A DNA stretch of 64,000 bases from Alphaproteobacteria bacterium (GCA_003245575.1 QKCR01000160.1:1-64000), one strand, 5' to 3'. Positions 40,776-51,250 are shown, counted from the first letter of the stretch. Notes: generated from the sequence alone by a model not told the origin. Program-made: numbers and translations.

Positions 40776-42263
40776 ATGAAACATTATATTCTTATACCGC
40801 TGTTTTTATTTGTTTTTTCCCTGCAGTTCTTCGGACAATTTTTTGGGCAGAATTTTGGAACTTTTTCAAGTGCTCCGGCGTTTGCTCAACATTCAGCTTC
40901 GTCAAGTGATGCGAAGGCCGATGAGGTCATTACAAAAGACGATGTCTCGAACCTGATTGACACGTTAGAGAACGATCAGTCCAGAGAGAAGTTTCTGGGA
41001 GATCTTAAAACTCTTGTGCAACAGCAGAAGGCTCAGGCTGCTGAAGAAGATGCTCCGTTGGCAGCTCCTTTGACCGAGGCGATCGGTGTGCGTGCCGGCG
41101 TTTCCCAAGCGGTTGATACTTACGAAAAATTTCTAGATGAAAATAATTTGTCCGCGTCACTTGTGTCGCAATTTGTGGGTAGTTCTATTGTTTTGATGAT
41201 TGCTCTCGGGTTTTTGTTAGGTGTTCGCAAGATGTCCAAAAAGATCCTGAAAATGGTTGATAAACTCTCGCAAAAAATCGGAATCAAGCTCTCACGCCTC
41301 AATGTCTACACCAATGTCTTGCAGTTTATTTTGAAGGTCCTGATTTCTGCGATGGCGGTCTATACTTTGGGAAAAATCTGGTCTATCGGATTTGTCGACG
41401 CGTTCTTTGAAAGTGTTCAGATGCGCGCCTTTATCGGGACATCCTTTACAGTTCTTTTTGTGGCCTTTGTTGCGGCTGTGATTTGGGAGGCTGTCGGGAT
41501 TTATCTCTCTTATATGTTCAAACAGGCGGACAGCCAAAATCAAACCCGCGTTAAAACTTTGCTGCCGATTGTGCGCAATGTTGTGATGATGGTTGTTTTT
41601 GTGTTGTTCGGGTTGGTGCTTCTTTCCGAGGTCGGGATTAATGTTACGCCGCTTCTGGCAGGGGCAGGTGTGATCGGTGTGGCTATCGGGTTCGGTGCGC
41701 AGACCATGGTCAAAGACTTTCTTTCAGGCTTTACGATTATTCTGGAGGATTTGTTCCGTGTCGGAGATGTCGTGACATTGGGCGGAAATACAGGGGTTGT
41801 GGAACAGATTACCCTCAGGAAAGTTCAATTGCGCGATGTGGCGGGCATTGTTTATACCGTTCCGTTTTCCGAGATTACGACCATCCAGAATTTGACCAAG
41901 GATTACAGTTTCTACGTCATGGATATTGGCATTACTTATAACGTTGATACGGACAAGGTGGTTGAGGTTCTTCATCAGGTTGATGAGGATCTCCGTGCTG
42001 ATGACGAGTATGGTCCACTTATTCTTGATAAGCTCGAGATTATGGGTGTCGACCAATTTGCCGATAGTGCTGTTGTGATTAAAGCACGTATTAAAACGCT
42101 GCCGATCAAGCAATGGTTTGTCGGTCGTGAATTTAACCGTCGTATGAAACATGCTTTTGATAAGGCAGGTATTGAGATTCCATTCCCGCAGCGGACAGTT
42201 ACAGTTGTTAATACGGGTTCTCCCGCGTTACCTCAGGCTGTGATTGAAGGCGCGGTGGACTAG
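40776..42263 (+). CDS. MscS-family mechanosensitive channel
   Basis: A 495-residue channel with a signal peptide (YILIPLFLFVFSLQFFG), a ~110-residue periplasmic helical region, several membrane helices, and the conserved pore helix and beta domain: GVIGVAIGFGAQTMVKDFLSG, FRVGDVVTLGGNTGVVEQI. It releases solutes during osmotic downshock. The frame extends upstream to 40530, but that part overlaps folA and lacks signal features. Followed by a terminator. Confidence 0.9.
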   Translation: MKHYILIPLFLFVFSLQFFGQFFGQNFGTFSSAPAFAQHSASSSDAKADEVITKDDVSNLIDTLENDQSREKFLGDLKTLVQQQKAQAAEEDAPLAAPLTEAIGVRAGVSQAVDTYEKFLDENNLSASLVSQFVGSSIVLMIALGFLLGVRKMSKKILKMVDKLSQKIGIKLSRLNVYTNVLQFILKVLISAMAVYTLGKIWSIGFVDAFFESVQMRAFIGTSFTVLFVAFVAAVIWEAVGIYLSYMFKQADSQNQTRVKTLLPIVRNVVMMVVFVLFGLVLLSEVGINVTPLLAGAGVIGVAIGFGAQTMVKDFLSGFTIILEDLFRVGDVVTLGGNTGVVEQITLRKVQLRDVAGIVYTVPFSEITTIQNLTKDYSFYVMDIGITYNVDTDKVVEVLHQVDEDLRADDEYGPLILDKLEIMGVDQFADSAVVIKARIKTLPIKQWFVGREFNRRMKHAFDKAGIEIPFPQRTVTVVNTGSPALPQAVIEGAVD

Positions 42264-42272
42264 AAAAAATAA

Positions 42273-42295
42273 AAGGGCCAGATGGCCCTTTTTTT
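42273..42295. terminator. Terminator after mscS-like gene
   Basis: AAGGGCC (42273-42279), loop AGAT, GGCCCTT (42284-42290), T-run to 42295. The A-run before the stem also makes a terminator on the minus strand, serving the convergent gene at 42303. Confidence 0.85.
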
Positions 42296-42302
42296 GTGTC
42301 TC

Positions 42303-42593
42303 TTACAAATAGAGGCTACGGCCTTCACGCTTGTTTCTCGCCTTGATAAGAGGCGAAGCATCTTTTGATACCTCCCAGAAACCACGTTCGACTTCATTCA
42401 TCATAAAGGCCAGTTGTTCTCTGGTGAGGTCTTCGGTTGCGACTGTAAAAGCTGTATCGGACTGAAAAACTCCTACTAAGCGGACCCCTTCTTTATCCGA
42501 CAAGGCTTGGCGCGCTTTGTCAAAACGCGGGCGGGTGGAAACTCCGGGAGTCAGGCTATCTGTTCTTGCAGCAATTCTGAAATATTCCAACAT
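42303..42593 (-). CDS. Small protein of unknown function (96 aa)
   Basis: No family recognised. The protein is basic at its C-terminus (IKARNKREGRSLYL), with a beta-strand-like VRLVGVFQSDTAFTVATEDL in the middle and a helix ELAFMMNEVERGFWEV-like region. ATG at 42593 follows AAGAGAG; the longer frame to 42656 is less likely. Soluble. Confidence 0.6.
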   Translation of the reverse strand: MLEYFRIAARTDSLTPGVSTRPRFDKARQALSDKEGVRLVGVFQSDTAFTVATEDLTREQLAFMMNEVERGFWEVSKDASPLIKARNKREGRSLYL

Positions 42594-42683
42594 AATACTC
42601 TCTTTTAAGGCTGGAGGTTGTGGCAGCCTTAAAGCATGATTATGGTATTCGTGCAAGTTTTAATATTGCCGCAGCGCGGGACT

Positions 42684-43769
42684 CTAAAGTCCCAGATATT
42701 TTGCAAAGACCGGATCGGTCACCGCCATAAATTCTTCAACGATTTCGGTGTAATCTTCCGGTTTACCGAGGTCGGAATTCACGGCTCCGTGACTCTTAGC
42801 GAGAGGGAGCGTATCGGCCAAAATGCCCAATGAGTCGAGTTTTTCTGCCATTTGTTTGGCTTGACCACAGGAATCGTCAGGGCGCGTTGTGGAGCAAACC
42901 CCTAACCATGGAAGAGATTGTGCGCTGATCTGGTGATAGGGAGAGGCTGCGATCTGGTGTTCTTTGTCCGAACCGAAGGCTTCGTTATAGACATCGACCA
43001 TGATGCGTGGCGGGTTTTGCATCTGGGTAATAACATTGGTTGCGCCAGAGTCCAGAGAGATGACGGACGAGACGGGTTTGGCCCCGAACTCTGCCCTGAG
43101 GGCTGCGTTTGCTGCATACATCGAGACCAGGTGTGCTCCTGCCGAGTGCCCCATCAAGACGATATGGTTGGCGTCCCCGCCCCAGTTTGCTGCATTTTTC
43201 TGAATGAAGGCCATGGCTTTTGCCATCTCGCGCGTTTGCTCATAGGCATCAAGTCCGTCAGTAATCATCGGGTAATTGACTGATATCAACATAAATCCTT
43301 TTGGAACCCAGCGTGCCACTTTGTTTTCTGTGACAAATTTCATGGTTTTATCACCCACGCACCAGCCGCCGCCGTGAACCATGACGATAATGGGGGCAAG
43401 TTTTGATTTGTCGGTGTTTTTGACGGATGCAGGCAAGAAGATATCAATTTTTTCGAGCTCTTTATCCCCATAGGCAACATCGGCTATATCCGCTTTCGGG
43501 CCTTTTGTGCGCTCGCCCTGAAATTTTTGCGCTTTGGAAAGTCTTTTAGAACAAGAGCGGTCACCGATGCCGCCACCAGATGCGCCTAATCCATCCAGTA
43601 TGCTCTCTGAGTTGCCAGATTCTTCCGCCTTGTTTTGGCGGCGTTCGATGATGCGCTCGATCAGCTTTTTACGGAATTCACCGTCGGCGGCGTGGGCTTT
43701 ATGAGATGTCGGGGTGGACAGGAAGAAAGACAGGCTGAGTATGCCTATCAGTAGCGGTTTAAAGGTCAT
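42684..43769 (-). CDS. Secreted alpha/beta hydrolase (esterase)
   Basis: A 361-residue carboxylesterase-like protein of the hormone-sensitive-lipase class: oxyanion-hole motif MVHGGGWCVGDK, nucleophile GHSAGAHLVSM, and Asp/His near the C-terminus (KSHGAVN). A signal peptide (LLIGILSLSFFLS ... HKAHA) indicates export. It overlaps the membrane-protein gene upstream by four bases. Substrate unknown. Confidence 0.85.
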   Translation of the reverse strand: MTFKPLLIGILSLSFFLSTPTSHKAHAADGEFRKKLIERIIERRQNKAEESGNSESILDGLGASGGGIGDRSCSKRLSKAQKFQGERTKGPKADIADVAYGDKELEKIDIFLPASVKNTDKSKLAPIIVMVHGGGWCVGDKTMKFVTENKVARWVPKGFMLISVNYPMITDGLDAYEQTREMAKAMAFIQKNAANWGGDANHIVLMGHSAGAHLVSMYAANAALRAEFGAKPVSSVISLDSGATNVITQMQNPPRIMVDVYNEAFGSDKEHQIAASPYHQISAQSLPWLGVCSTTRPDDSCGQAKQMAEKLDSLGILADTLPLAKSHGAVNSDLGKPEDYTEIVEEFMAVTDPVFAKYLGL

Positions 43770-44440
43770 GGAGTCTCCGTGGCTTTAAAATGTTTCCTGA
43801 TCATAGTGTACAGGTAAAGCGCCACGAAATAAAAGAGGTAAAGTTCCAGAACTTCGCTGATGCGCCAGAAGAACTTCAGATGGAAGGCGTCGCACAGCGT
43901 ATCCGTAATTTTGAGAGAGAGGGCAATTAGGGCCGTCGGCAGCAATTGGTAGTCGCCGTAAATGTCTTTGAATTTTTCGGGAAGTTTTGCAGGATTGAAT
44001 ATTTTCAGGAGCGGGATGATGATTCCCCCTACCAGTACGCCAATCTGTAGCAAGATTTGTGGTTTTTGGTCAAACCATGACGAGGTGTTGTGCAGATTGG
44101 TTTCATTCTGGTCGTTAAGAGCTGACCAGCCTTCCGGCGTGTCCCAATAGAAAATCCATTGACCCCAACTGACTTCTTCGCCTGCCACGTAGAAAGACGC
44201 GAGGGCAGCTATGCCAAACCAGAGTTTCAGCCATTTTCCTTTGATGCGGATGGTCAGGTAGGTTGCCATGACAAAGGCAATAAACATCGTGACGGCCTGC
44301 ATAGTTTCATGGGGGCCACCTTCTTTAAGGAGAAGTTCTTTTGTTGCTCCGCTTAAAAAAACTTCTATTCCCAACTGGATCAGGATCAGCAATACGGGCA
44401 CGCCGATCCAGAGGGTTTTATTCAATATTGTATCTCTCAC
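43766..44440 (-). CDS. Polytopic membrane protein of unknown function
   Basis: About 224 residues with six hydrophobic helices and a conserved-looking hydrophilic stretch FYVAGEEVSWGQWIFYWDTP, then NDQNETNLHN, which I associate with uncharacterised membrane proteins. The GTG at 44440 follows the glmS stop by ten bases; a longer frame (to 44587) overlaps glmS. Coupled to the esterase gene by a four-base overlap, so both may serve the envelope. Confidence 0.6.
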   Translation of the reverse strand: MRDTILNKTLWIGVPVLLILIQLGIEVFLSGATKELLLKEGGPHETMQAVTMFIAFVMATYLTIRIKGKWLKLWFGIAALASFYVAGEEVSWGQWIFYWDTPEGWSALNDQNETNLHNTSSWFDQKPQILLQIGVLVGGIIIPLLKIFNPAKLPEKFKDIYGDYQLLPTALIALSLKITDTLCDAFHLKFFWRISEVLELYLFYFVALYLYTMIRKHFKATETP

Positions 44441-44450
44441 AGAATGATAT

Positions 44451-46277
44451 TTATTCCACTGTAACCGATTTGGCAAGGTTTCTTGGTTGGTCGACATCTG
44501 TGCCTTTTGCCACAGCTGCGTGGTAGGCCAGCAACTGGATCGGCAAGGCATAGAGGATTGGCGTAATAAACGGGTGCATTTCGGCAATGGTCACGACCCA
44601 TTGGCAGGATGGCCCCAGATTTTTTGCACCTTTTTCGTCCGTAATCAGCAAGACTTTGCCGCCGCGGGCGATGGTTTCCTGTACGTTCGAGGCTGTCTTT
44701 TCAAACAATTTGTCTGATGGCGCCAAGACGACTACGGGGACGTTTTCGTCAATGAGGGCAATCGGTCCGTGTTTCATTTCGCCTGAGGCGTAGCCTTCGG
44801 CATGGATATAGGAAATTTCTTTGAGCTTTAAGGCGCCTTCCAGAGCCAGAGGGTAGAGCGCGCCGCGTCCCAAATAGAGCACGTCACGCGCCTGGGAAAT
44901 GTCCTTGGCGATGTTCTGGATTTCCGCATCATGCGAGAGAATTGTTGCAGCAATTTTCGGCATAGCGCGCAGTTCATAGGCATGGTCTGCTTCTTGTGCC
45001 TGAGAAATAACTCCCTTGGCAGACGCTAGAGACAGAGCCAGACATGCGAGGGTGGTTAATTGGGTCGTGAATGCCTTGGTCGATGCCACGCCGATCTCGG
45101 GTCCGGCCAGCGTATGGAGGCATAGATGGGCTTCGCGTTCGATGGTACTTTCAATGGTGTTCACAATCGCCAAGCACATCTGGCGTTCACTTTTGCAATA
45201 TCTGAGGGCTTCGAGCGTGTCGAGTGTTTCCCCTGATTGGGAGACAAAGATCGCCATACCATCTGCCGGGAGCGGAGCTTCGCGGTAGCGGAATTCAGAA
45301 GCAACGTCGACTTCGCACGGGACACGCGCGACTGTTTCAAACCAGTATTTTGCAACAAGGCACGCGTAGTAAGCCGTGCCGCAGGCAATGAGTGTGATGC
45401 GTGGCGCGCGCAGCAAAGCTTCCAAAACTTCATTAGGCAGCGTGATGCGGCCTGTGGTCGGGTTGACGAAGCTGTTGAGCGTATCGGCAATGACTGCGGG
45501 TTGTTCGTAGATTTCTTTCAGCATGAAATGGCGGTATTCGCCTTTGCCGGTGGCAAGGCCTGATTGGGCCGTAATGCGCACAGGGCGGTCTACCGGTTTC
45601 TTTTTGGCATTCATAATACGTGCGTTGTCATTGGTGACAACCAGACGGTCTCCGTCTTCTAGGAAGCAAATTTTGCGCGTGAACGGGGACAGAGCGTACG
45701 AGTCAGAGGCGATATACATTTCATTTTCGCCGTAGCCGATAGCCAGTGGTGTGCCTTGGCGTGCGCCGATCAGCATATTTTCTTCGCCTGTGAACATCAG
45801 GACCACCGAGTACGCACCGCGCAGGCGGTCGAAAGCTTTATGTGCTGCGTCTTCGGGTTTTTCCCCTTGGGTCATGTAATGGTCAACCAAATGGGCGATG
45901 ACTTCGGTATCCGTATCTGTTTCAAAACGGACTTGATGGGATTTCAGTTCTTCTTTGAGTTCGGCATAGTTTTCGATGATGCCGTTATGCACGACTGCAA
46001 CGCGCTTTGTGGCGTGCGGGTGGGCATTGTTTTCGGTTGGTTCGCCGTGTGTTGCCCAGCGTGTATGGCCGATGCCGATTGTTCCTGTCATCGGGGTTTG
46101 TTTCAGGCGTTCTTCCAGATTGACGAGCTTGCCCTCGGCACGGCAGCGGATAATGGCGTTATCGTGCAAGGTTGCGACGCCTGCCGAGTCATAGCCGCGA
46201 TATTCAAGACGCTTTAGTCCTTCTACGAGTGAAGGGACAATATTCTTTGTTGAGACGATTCCGATAATTCCGCACAT
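44451..46277 (-). CDS. glmS: Glutamine-fructose-6-phosphate aminotransferase (isomerizing)
   Basis: Makes glucosamine-6-phosphate, first step to UDP-GlcNAc (608 aa, the usual length). The N-terminal glutaminase has the catalytic Cys2 (MCGIIGIV); the C-terminal part has two SIS domains (IFVSQSGETLDTLEALRYC; ARDVLYLGRGALYPLALEGA) and ends SVTVE. Lies just downstream of glmU in the same direction, a common pairing. No glmS riboswitch is seen, as expected for proteobacteria. Confidence 0.96.
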   Translation of the reverse strand: MCGIIGIVSTKNIVPSLVEGLKRLEYRGYDSAGVATLHDNAIIRCRAEGKLVNLEERLKQTPMTGTIGIGHTRWATHGEPTENNAHPHATKRVAVVHNGIIENYAELKEELKSHQVRFETDTDTEVIAHLVDHYMTQGEKPEDAAHKAFDRLRGAYSVVLMFTGEENMLIGARQGTPLAIGYGENEMYIASDSYALSPFTRKICFLEDGDRLVVTNDNARIMNAKKKPVDRPVRITAQSGLATGKGEYRHFMLKEIYEQPAVIADTLNSFVNPTTGRITLPNEVLEALLRAPRITLIACGTAYYACLVAKYWFETVARVPCEVDVASEFRYREAPLPADGMAIFVSQSGETLDTLEALRYCKSERQMCLAIVNTIESTIEREAHLCLHTLAGPEIGVASTKAFTTQLTTLACLALSLASAKGVISQAQEADHAYELRAMPKIAATILSHDAEIQNIAKDISQARDVLYLGRGALYPLALEGALKLKEISYIHAEGYASGEMKHGPIALIDENVPVVVLAPSDKLFEKTASNVQETIARGGKVLLITDEKGAKNLGPSCQWVVTIAEMHPFITPILYALPIQLLAYHAAVAKGTDVDQPRNLAKSVTVE

Positions 46278-46302
46278 GATGTGTGTTCCTGTTTCCCTGT
46301 TG

Positions 46303-47676
46303 TTATGATTTTAGTTTGCCTTTGGCTTTTCCCGCCAAGGATTTTGTTTCTGCACGTGCAATGACAAGAGCGTCTTGTTCGACGTCTTTGCTCAATGTAC
46401 TGCCAGCCGCAATATACGCGCCGTTGCCAATTTCAATCGGGGCAATGAGTGAGCTGTTCGAGCCGATCATGACATTATCGCCGATGATGGTTTTTGATTT
46501 TTTCTGTCCGTCGTAATTTACGGTAATCGCGCCGCAGCCAAAGTTGGAGTGTGCGCCCAATTCGGCATCTCCGATATAGCCCAGATGGTTGGCTTTTGCG
46601 CCTTCCTTGATATGGGCGTTTTTGACCTCGACGAAGTTACCGATGCGAGCGTCTTGTTCGATTACGGTATCGGGGCGAATGCGGGCGAACGGGCCAATGG
46701 TGGCGCCTGATTTAATTTTAGCCCCTTCGATATGGCTGAAGGCGCGGATTTCAACATTATCTTCGATCTCGACATTTGGGCCGAAGATGACGGATGGGCC
46801 GATAATGGTATCGCGGCCGATTTTGGTGTCCGCAGCAAAATATGTTGTGTGCGGGTCAAGAAGGGTGACGCCATCATCCATGATTGCAAGGCGTTTTCTG
46901 TGTTGCCACAGGGCTTCGAGGTCGGCCAGTTGTGCGCGGGAGTTGACTCCTTTGAGTTCCGTGAAGTCTCCACGAATGACGCCTGTCGCCAGATCGTCTT
47001 CTTTAAAAATAGTCGGAAGATCGACCAGATAAAATTCTTTTTGGGCGTTTTTGTTCCCTATGCGCTCAAGACGATCCGCCAAGCCGTCGCCTTCCATGAC
47101 CATCAGGCCAGAATTGACGAGGCGTACCAGACGTTCATCATCATTTGCGTCTTTTTCTTCGACGATGCGGTTTAATGTTCCGTCACCGTTTTGAAAGATG
47201 CGTCCGTAGCCTGTCGGATCAGGAGCCGCCATTGCCAGAACGGTTGCACCCAAATCTTTGCCAAGGCGGTGGTGGTTAATCAATGCTTCGAGCGTGTCTT
47301 TGCTGACGAGCGGGACATCCCCATAAAGCACCAGAACTTGTCCTTTAAAGTCGCCGAGTTCTGCTATTGCGGACTTGACGGCATCGCCTGTGCCGCGTTG
47401 TTGTTTTTGAATGGCAGTCGGGTGCGGGGCGACGGCTGCCTTCACATCGTCCATACCTTCAGAGATAACGGTGATAATTTTTGACGGTTTTAAAGATTCT
47501 GCTGTTTTCAGGATATGGCGGATCATCGGTTCGCCTGCGATTTTGTGCAGGACTTTCGGCAGAGATGATTTCATGCGCGTGCCTTTTCCGGCAGCCAGAA
47601 TAATTACAGCAAGGTCTTTTACGGATTTTGTCATTTTCGGGGGTGTTATATTCGGTTTGATAGCTAAGTTACTCAT
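46303..47676 (-). CDS. glmU: Bifunctional GlmU (GlcNAc-1-P uridyltransferase / GlcN-1-P acetyltransferase)
   Basis: Makes UDP-GlcNAc for peptidoglycan and lipid A. N-terminal nucleotidyltransferase: IILAAGKGTRMKSSLPKVLH and VLVLYGDVPLV; C-terminal left-handed beta helix with hexapeptide repeats and VEVKNAHIKEGAKANHLGYI. The ATG at 47676 follows GGAG; an alternative ATG lies 14 codons in. 25 bases separate it from glmS. Confidence 0.96.
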   Translation of the reverse strand: MSNLAIKPNITPPKMTKSVKDLAVIILAAGKGTRMKSSLPKVLHKIAGEPMIRHILKTAESLKPSKIITVISEGMDDVKAAVAPHPTAIQKQQRGTGDAVKSAIAELGDFKGQVLVLYGDVPLVSKDTLEALINHHRLGKDLGATVLAMAAPDPTGYGRIFQNGDGTLNRIVEEKDANDDERLVRLVNSGLMVMEGDGLADRLERIGNKNAQKEFYLVDLPTIFKEDDLATGVIRGDFTELKGVNSRAQLADLEALWQHRKRLAIMDDGVTLLDPHTTYFAADTKIGRDTIIGPSVIFGPNVEIEDNVEIRAFSHIEGAKIKSGATIGPFARIRPDTVIEQDARIGNFVEVKNAHIKEGAKANHLGYIGDAELGAHSNFGCGAITVNYDGQKKSKTIIGDNVMIGSNSSLIAPIEIGNGAYIAAGSTLSKDVEQDALVIARAETKSLAGKAKGKLKS

Positions 47677-47759
47677 AAATTCTCCATAGCCATTTTGCTT
47701 AAGCGAAAAGATCGCTCAAGTCACTAAATATTGCAGAAAATGACAGGGATTCTTGTCAA

Positions 47760-48611
47760 TTATGGGGTTACTTTATTTTCATACGACGTCAAGTGCATGA
47801 AAAGGGTCCCATAGTCGGTTTTTACGCGGATTTTTACCGGCACATAAGGGTCATTTTCACTCATACGACCCAGCCAGAGTGTCGGAAGCGATCCGACTTT
47901 ACGCCCCTGTTCCTGAATCGAGAGCCAGCCGCGCGGCTTTTTTCGCCATTTGCCTTTATCAGGCACAACTTCCACCTGACAGTAAATGCTCTCGCCTTGG
48001 AAAATATTGTATTTGCTTTCGGTCAGGGATTCGGTCGAGGTTTCCTTAAATACCAGCTTGAACGAGCGGTCCCCGTCAAAAATCAGCGAATCACCTGTGC
48101 AGCTCTTGGTTTGCGGCAAGGAACGCAGAAGTTGGTAGGTCGCAGTCAGCAGATCGGTTGTGTCTTTGCTGATTTCAGGATCAAGGTCCTTCGGGGTTTT
48201 ATCGACCGGATCTTTTTCCTCGCGTGTTTCCGTAACTTTATAGCTCTTGAAATTGCCTTTTCCGTCGTACGTGTATTTCTTTTCTTCGGTTGCGGATTTC
48301 CATGTGGAGATGGACGCGTGCTCTAACGGATAGGCATGTCCGTCTTTATCGAAAATACCGGAGGTCGTGAAAACCCCTGACCATGGGGCAAGTGTTTTCA
48401 GAAAACCGCGGGTTTTTGAGGATAGGGTGATTTCATAATCTTTTTCGTTCGAGGTGATTGCCAGTTTGGCATTCAAGGCATGAATGCCGCCTGCGTACAC
48501 ATCGTACGTCATGGTTTGTGTTTCTTTTTCAGTATTTGCGTACGCTGAAGTAACTGTAACAATTGACAGAATGCAGGCAGTTGTGAGTGTTTTTACCGTC
48601 TTGAAATTCAT
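47760..48611 (-). CDS. DUF3108-type periplasmic protein
   Basis: A 283-residue exported protein: signal peptide (TTACILSIVTVTSAYA), then a beta-rich domain with YDVYAGGIHALNAKLAI and GFLKTLAPWSGVFTTSGIF, patterns of the DUF3108 family, which is envelope-associated and of unclear role. It precedes glmU by 83 bases; both could share a transcript. Confidence 0.75.
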   Translation of the reverse strand: MNFKTVKTLTTACILSIVTVTSAYANTEKETQTMTYDVYAGGIHALNAKLAITSNEKDYEITLSSKTRGFLKTLAPWSGVFTTSGIFDKDGHAYPLEHASISTWKSATEEKKYTYDGKGNFKSYKVTETREEKDPVDKTPKDLDPEISKDTTDLLTATYQLLRSLPQTKSCTGDSLIFDGDRSFKLVFKETSTESLTESKYNIFQGESIYCQVEVVPDKGKWRKKPRGWLSIQEQGRKVGSLPTLWLGRMSENDPYVPVKIRVKTDYGTLFMHLTSYENKVTP

Positions 48612-48777
48612 TTTCGATCCTTTTTCGGCAGCTTCTCTTAGATAAACTGCAGGCGTGTGGAAATTCCCCCTTTCTTTTTTAAAGGAAAAACGGGGGTAGA
48701 TTCAAGCTTCCTCAACGGCATCCATTGAAAAGATAGCTCTCTTTCGTCACTATCGGGTCAGAAAGAGGTTTAAATCC

Positions 48778-49224
48778 ATGTTGCTTGCAGTAAAGCTCAT
48801 TGTTGGTGCTTCGATGATCGGTCTGACGGTCATCCTTCATGCCATTGTCTGTGATCTGGTTTTGCGCTTTCTCAATCGCCATTCGAAACTCTTCTTCAGA
48901 AGCTTCGGCCAATTCTGGGCCATTCTGACATTGAGTGTATGCGTGTTTGCAATCGGCTCTGCCATTATGGCTGATATTTGGATGTGGACGCTGCTTTTAT
49001 ACTACCTCGAGCCGGAAGCTTTGGGGGATATTGAGACCGCTTTGTATTTTACGACCTCGACCTTTACAACGGTCGGGTATGGTGACATTGTTTTGACAGA
49101 TGAATGGCGCATTCTTTCGGGGACAACTTCTATAAACGGGATGTTGTTGTTCGGATGGAGTACCGCCTTTATCTTTGAAATCATGGCCAAATTGTATCAG
49201 GATAAAAACCTGCCAAAATCCTAG
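48778..49224 (+). CDS. Two-helix potassium channel
   Basis: A 148-residue ion channel with two main membrane helices and the selectivity filter TTVGYGDIVL. Helix 1 region SKLFFRSFGQFWAILTLSV to AIGSAIMAD; helix 2 SINGMLLFGWSTAFIFEIM. No regulatory domain. It lies 34 bases before dapD. Confidence 0.82.
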   Translation: MLLAVKLIVGASMIGLTVILHAIVCDLVLRFLNRHSKLFFRSFGQFWAILTLSVCVFAIGSAIMADIWMWTLLLYYLEPEALGDIETALYFTTSTFTTVGYGDIVLTDEWRILSGTTSINGMLLFGWSTAFIFEIMAKLYQDKNLPKS

Positions 49225-49258
49225 AAAAATTTCATAGAAAACGTCATAGAGGGATCGA

Positions 49259-50071
49259 ATGAGCGAACTGCAAAATATTATCAATGCTGCATGGGAAGAC
49301 CGCAGCAATGTGACTACTCAAACACAAGGTGATGTGCGAGAGGCCGTTGAAATGGCCTTGGCAAAGCTGGATTGCGGCGAGTTTAGAATTGCCGATAAAA
49401 GTACAGGCCACTGGGTTGTGAATGATTGGTTGAAAAAGGCTGTTTTGCTGTCGTTTCGCCTGAACCCGAACCGCATGATGGATGCAGGGGATTCTGTGCG
49501 CTGGTGGGATAAGGTGCCTCTTAAAACCGGAGACTGGGAAGTCAGCAATTTTGTTGATGCCGGATTTCGTGCGGTCCCCGGTTCTGTTGTGCGCAAAGGC
49601 TCTTATGTTGCGCCCAGCGTTGTTCTGATGCCGTCCTTTATCAATATTGGTGCTTATGTCGATGAGGGGACTATGGTTGATACATGGGCCACGATCGGAT
49701 CTTGTGCACAAATCGGTAAGAATTGTCACATTTCAGGCGGTGTCGGGATCGGCGGCGTTTTGGAGCCATTACAGGCCAATCCGGTTATTATTGAAGATAA
49801 CGTCTTTATCGGTGCGCGATCCGAAGTTGCCGAGGGTGTGATCGTCGAAGAGGGAGCTGTCCTCTCTATGGGTGTGTTCCTTGGTGCGTCGACTAAAATT
49901 ATTGATCGTGAGAGCGGCGAGATTTTCAAAGGTCGTGTTCCCGCTTATTCTGTTGTCGTTCCCGGAACGTTGCCGGGAGAAAAAGCCCATTTGGCCTGTG
50001 CGGTCATCGTCAAGCGCGTGGACGCCCAGACACGCAGCAAAACATCTATTAATGAGTTGCTTCGTGACTAA
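49259..50071 (+). CDS. dapD: Tetrahydrodipicolinate N-succinyltransferase
   Basis: Lysine/meso-diaminopimelate pathway enzyme (270 aa). The left-handed beta helix is evident from hexapeptide repeats ([40 protein letters not shown]), and the N-terminal part has FRLNPNRMM and [12 protein letters not shown]. Followed by dapE with overlapping ends. Confidence 0.95.
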   Translation: MSELQNIINAAWEDRSNVTTQTQGDVREAVEMALAKLDCGEFRIADKSTGHWVVNDWLKKAVLLSFRLNPNRMMDAGDSVRWWDKVPLKTGDWEVSNFVDAGFRAVPGSVVRKGSYVAPSVVLMPSFINIGAYVDEGTMVDTWATIGSCAQIGKNCHISGGVGIGGVLEPLQANPVIIEDNVFIGARSEVAEGVIVEEGAVLSMGVFLGASTKIIDRESGEIFKGRVPAYSVVVPGTLPGEKAHLACAVIVKRVDAQTRSKTSINELLRD

Positions 50072-51215
50072 TATCCTTGATTCTGTTGCTCTGACGCAGG
50101 CTTTGGTGCGTTGCCCGAGTATTACCCCCCATGATGCAGGTGCTTTGGAAGTGCTGACGGTTGCTCTGGAAGGCTGTGGCTTTACCGTCACGCGGTTGCC
50201 GTTCCAGAAAGAGGGCACAGATAGAATCGAAAATATTTTTGCACGGATCGGAACTAAAGGACGCCACGTTAGTTTTTTAGGGCATACGGATGTTGTTCCT
50301 GTCGGTCGCGAGAGTGATTGGACCCACCCGCCTTTTGCTGCCGAGATTGTGGACGGTAAGCTGTATGGGCGCGGCGTGGCGGATATGAAGGGCGGCGTTG
50401 CTGCTTTTGCTGCGGCGTGCTCGGATTTTCTTGCGCAGCATCCTGATTTTGACGAGAGTATCAGCTTGATGATTACGGGTGATGAAGAAGCCATGGCGGT
50501 CAACGGGACGGTGTGTATGGTCGAGTGGGCCAAAGACAACGGTCAGTTGCCTGATGTGGCGATTGTCGGTGAACCGTCCAACCCGCAACATTCCGGACAG
50601 GTTATGCGTGTCGGACGCCGCGGGTCTTGGAACGGCCGTTTGACCGTAAAGGGCAAGCAAGGTCACAGTGCATATCCTGAACGCGCAGATAATCCGATCC
50701 CGAAATTGATGGCTATTCTTCAGAATGTTGTTGCGGATAAGCCCGATGACGGAAACGAGTTTTTTCCACCGACCCATATTGTGATTTCATCTGTTGATGT
50801 CGGTAACCCTGCACCCAATATTATTCCGGCTCGGGCCGAGGCGTTGCTCAATGCGCGGTTTAACAGTGTCTGGACGGGCGAGAGCTTTGATCGCCATATG
50901 CGCGAAGTTTTCGATAAGGCTGGCATCGCGTATGAATTGAAGAGCTGGTGCAATGCCGAGAGCTTTATGAGCTCCGGAGAAGAGTGGCGCGAATTATGTC
51001 GGGATGCCGTGACCGAGGTTACCGGACGGACACCACGCTATGACACAGGCGGCGGAACATCGGATGCGCGATTTGTTGCGCCGTTCTGCCCTGTTGTCGA
51101 GTATGGGGCATGTAATGCCACTATCCATCAGGTGGATGAATATTCCCCTGTTGCCGAAATCGAGGAATTGACGAAAACATATGTCAGAATTCTCGAAAAA
51201 TATTTTTATGCTTAA
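50052..51215 (+). CDS. dapE: Succinyl-diaminopimelate desuccinylase
   Basis: Zinc aminoacylase of the M20 family that follows DapD in the succinylase branch (about 387 aa). Metal and catalytic motifs: [59 protein letters not shown]. The ATG at 50052 overlaps dapD by 20 bases; a GTG at 50064 is an alternative. Upstream codons lie in dapD's shadow. A terminator follows. Confidence 0.94.
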   Translation: MSCFVTNILDSVALTQALVRCPSITPHDAGALEVLTVALEGCGFTVTRLPFQKEGTDRIENIFARIGTKGRHVSFLGHTDVVPVGRESDWTHPPFAAEIVDGKLYGRGVADMKGGVAAFAAACSDFLAQHPDFDESISLMITGDEEAMAVNGTVCMVEWAKDNGQLPDVAIVGEPSNPQHSGQVMRVGRRGSWNGRLTVKGKQGHSAYPERADNPIPKLMAILQNVVADKPDDGNEFFPPTHIVISSVDVGNPAPNIIPARAEALLNARFNSVWTGESFDRHMREVFDKAGIAYELKSWCNAESFMSSGEEWRELCRDAVTEVTGRTPRYDTGGGTSDARFVAPFCPVVEYGACNATIHQVDEYSPVAEIEELTKTYVRILEKYFYA

Positions 51216-51222
51216 ATGAAAC

Positions 51223-51250
51223 GCCCTTGACCTAGACGAGGGCTTTTCTT
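51223..51250 (+). terminator. Terminator after dapE
   Basis: GCCCTTG (51223-51229), loop ACCTAGA, CGAGGGC (51237-51243), then TTTTCTT. Ends the dapD-dapE unit before the htrA-like gene. Confidence 0.8.

Noticed and set aside
44441-44587. Longer N-terminus for the membrane protein after glmS
   Set aside because: The extension overlaps the glmS C-terminus in another frame and is Cys/Arg/Ser-rich, typical of a shadow.
48712-48912. Minus-strand frame over the start of the potassium channel gene
   Set aside because: Shadow of the channel gene; no ribosome site or family features.
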